In this document: positions 63,321-64,000 of the stretch, piece after piece
Numbering within the stretch: the first letter of the stretch is position 1
Layout: each line of letters opens with the position of its first letter
From: Ensifer sp. IC3342
GTDB taxonomy: Bacteria > Pseudomonadota > Alphaproteobacteria > Rhizobiales > Rhizobiaceae
Direction of reading: 5' to 3'
Assembly (NCBI RefSeq): GCF_020193655.1
Contig: NZ_JADYVE010000006.1
Span: 1-64,000 of the forward strand
Length of the DNA stretch: 64,000 nucleotides
Made by a program: the position numbers and the translations under genes
The notes under the pieces: model-generated
Told to the model about the DNA's origin: nothing
What the model saw: only the letters and a program-made list of their open reading frames with translations
The model's database searches: none

Positions 63321-64000
63321 CTATTGCCCTCCCGCCCTTGGCGCGGACAGAACACGCTCGCTCTGGAACAGCGGGTTGAGCAGATCGTCGGCGGTTGCCT
63401 GCATGTAGCGCATGGCGGGGCCGGCCTGAAGGCTCAGGAAAATGCAGGCGGCAAGCAGAACGACAACGGGCGTGATCTCGATGACGAAGACCCGCGGCAC
63501 AGTGCCTTCGATCGAGGCCCAGAAGGTGCGGATGCCGATGCGGTTCATCGCGATCATGGCGGCAAGTCCCGACAGGATGAGAAGCACGACATAGGCCCAA
63601 TCGGCGGCAGACATCGCGGCTGACAGATCGGCGCCCGGCATGTCGAAGAGGCCGCGCAGGATCGCGAACTTGGCGACGAAGCCCGACAAGGGCGGGAGGC
63701 CGGAAAGAAGCACGGCACAGAGGCAGAAGCAGAGGCCGAGAACGGCCATGGTCCCCGGTATCGCGACGCCGACTTCCTCCTCTTCTTCGTCCTCATCGAA
63801 GTCACCATAGGCTTCCATCGTCACCGCCAGAACGTCGGCGCCGGCGTCACGGCCGCGGTCGACGAGTTCGATGAGCAGGAAGAAGGCGGAGATCGTCAGT
63901 GTCGAGCTGACGAGATAGAAGAAGGCCCCGGCGAGCATCCCCGCATGGCCGAGGCCGATCGCTGCAAGCAGCGTTCCGGAGGAGACCAGAACCGAATAGC
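63321..64000 (-). CDS. phaD: Cation/proton antiporter subunit D (PhaD/MrpD), partial
   Basis: The C-terminal part (about 226 codons) of a multi-helix NuoN-like antiporter subunit; the frame stays open to the right edge of the window (YSVLVSSGTLLAAIGLGHAG precedes the first internal Met). At least five membrane helices are visible. An acidic cytoplasmic insert (EAYGDFDEDEEEEEVG) lies between helices and is a noticeable charge cluster. The 5' end and the rest of the pha operon lie beyond the window. Confidence 0.93.
   Translation of the reverse strand, partial: YSVLVSSGTLLAAIGLGHAGMLAGAFFYLVSSTLTISAFFLLIELVDRGRDAGADVLAVTMEAYGDFDEDEEEEEVGVAIPGTMAVLGLCFCLCAVLLSGLPPLSGFVAKFAILRGLFDMPGADLSAAMSAADWAYVVLLILSGLAAMIAMNRIGIRTFWASIEGTVPRVFVIEITPVVVLLAACIFLSLQAGPAMRYMQATADDLLNPLFQSERVLSAPRAGGQ

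Overview
The window looks like a chromosomal segment of a Sinorhizobium/Ensifer-type rhizobium (Alphaproteobacteria, Rhizobiales). This is inferred from the high GC content, from the gene sets and their order (aerobic cobFGHIJKLM cluster, mod genes, bkd cluster, hpd-hmgA-fah-maiA, pha/mrp antiporter), and from families of short palindromic intergenic repeats typical of rhizobial chromosomes. No species can be named from sequence alone. The left edge is the end of a ribosomal RNA operon: the 3' tail of a 5S rRNA followed by initiator tRNA-Met and a strong terminator.

Layout. 0.2-8.7 kb: small metabolic and unknown genes (cupin, alpha/beta hydrolase, TauD-type dioxygenase, an 853-aa dimethylglycine/sarcosine dehydrogenase-like protein, a sterol-desaturase-family protein) plus a decayed second copy of cpaA. 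9.05-24 kb: a complete Tad/Flp pilus locus. The prepilin peptidase cpaA is divergent from pilA-cpaB-cpaC-cpaD-tadG-tadE-tadF-cpaE-(L,D-transpeptidase)-cpaF-tadB-tadC, followed by an AAA ATPase and a membrane coiled-coil protein, with a TadD-like TPR lipoprotein in the opposite direction. 24-26 kb: a small membrane protein and a ureidoglycine aminohydrolase. 26-34.7 kb: a type I secretion locus, reading leftwards (acidic protein, five-repeat protein, PrtD-type ABC exporter, HlyD adaptor, unknown protein), divergent from a LuxR-type regulator across about 1 kb of gene-free DNA. 34.8-40.3 kb: tyrosine/homogentisate degradation with two local regulators. 40.4-48 kb: purU, a thiolase flanked by palindromic repeats, and the four-subunit branched-chain 2-oxoacid dehydrogenase operon. 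48.3-51.1 kb: FAD oxidoreductase, SDR and a single-domain ModE-like regulator. 51.2-54.8 kb: modABC and ung. 54.9-62.2 kb: aerobic cobalamin cluster cobFGHIJKLM. 62.2-64 kb: the end of a pha (Mrp-type) cation/proton antiporter operon that runs off the right edge.

How the parts work together. In the Tad locus CpaA should process PilA and the TadE/F/G pseudopilins, all of which carry a G|xxx(x)E-like site. CpaF/TadB/TadC power and anchor assembly, CpaC (with CpaD) forms the outer-membrane channel, and CpaE localises the machine. The L,D-transpeptidase inside the operon could adjust peptidoglycan at the pilus site. The type I genes form one export unit with two likely substrates and a divergent regulator, but no TolC-type outer-membrane protein is present in the window. 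hpd, hmgA, fah and maiA together take 4-hydroxyphenylpyruvate to fumarate and acetoacetate.

The most unusual material is the repeat protein of the type I locus with its pseudo-receiver LuxR neighbour, the L,D-transpeptidase and AAA ATPase attached to the Tad locus, the cpaA pseudogene, and the set of dispersed intergenic repeats.
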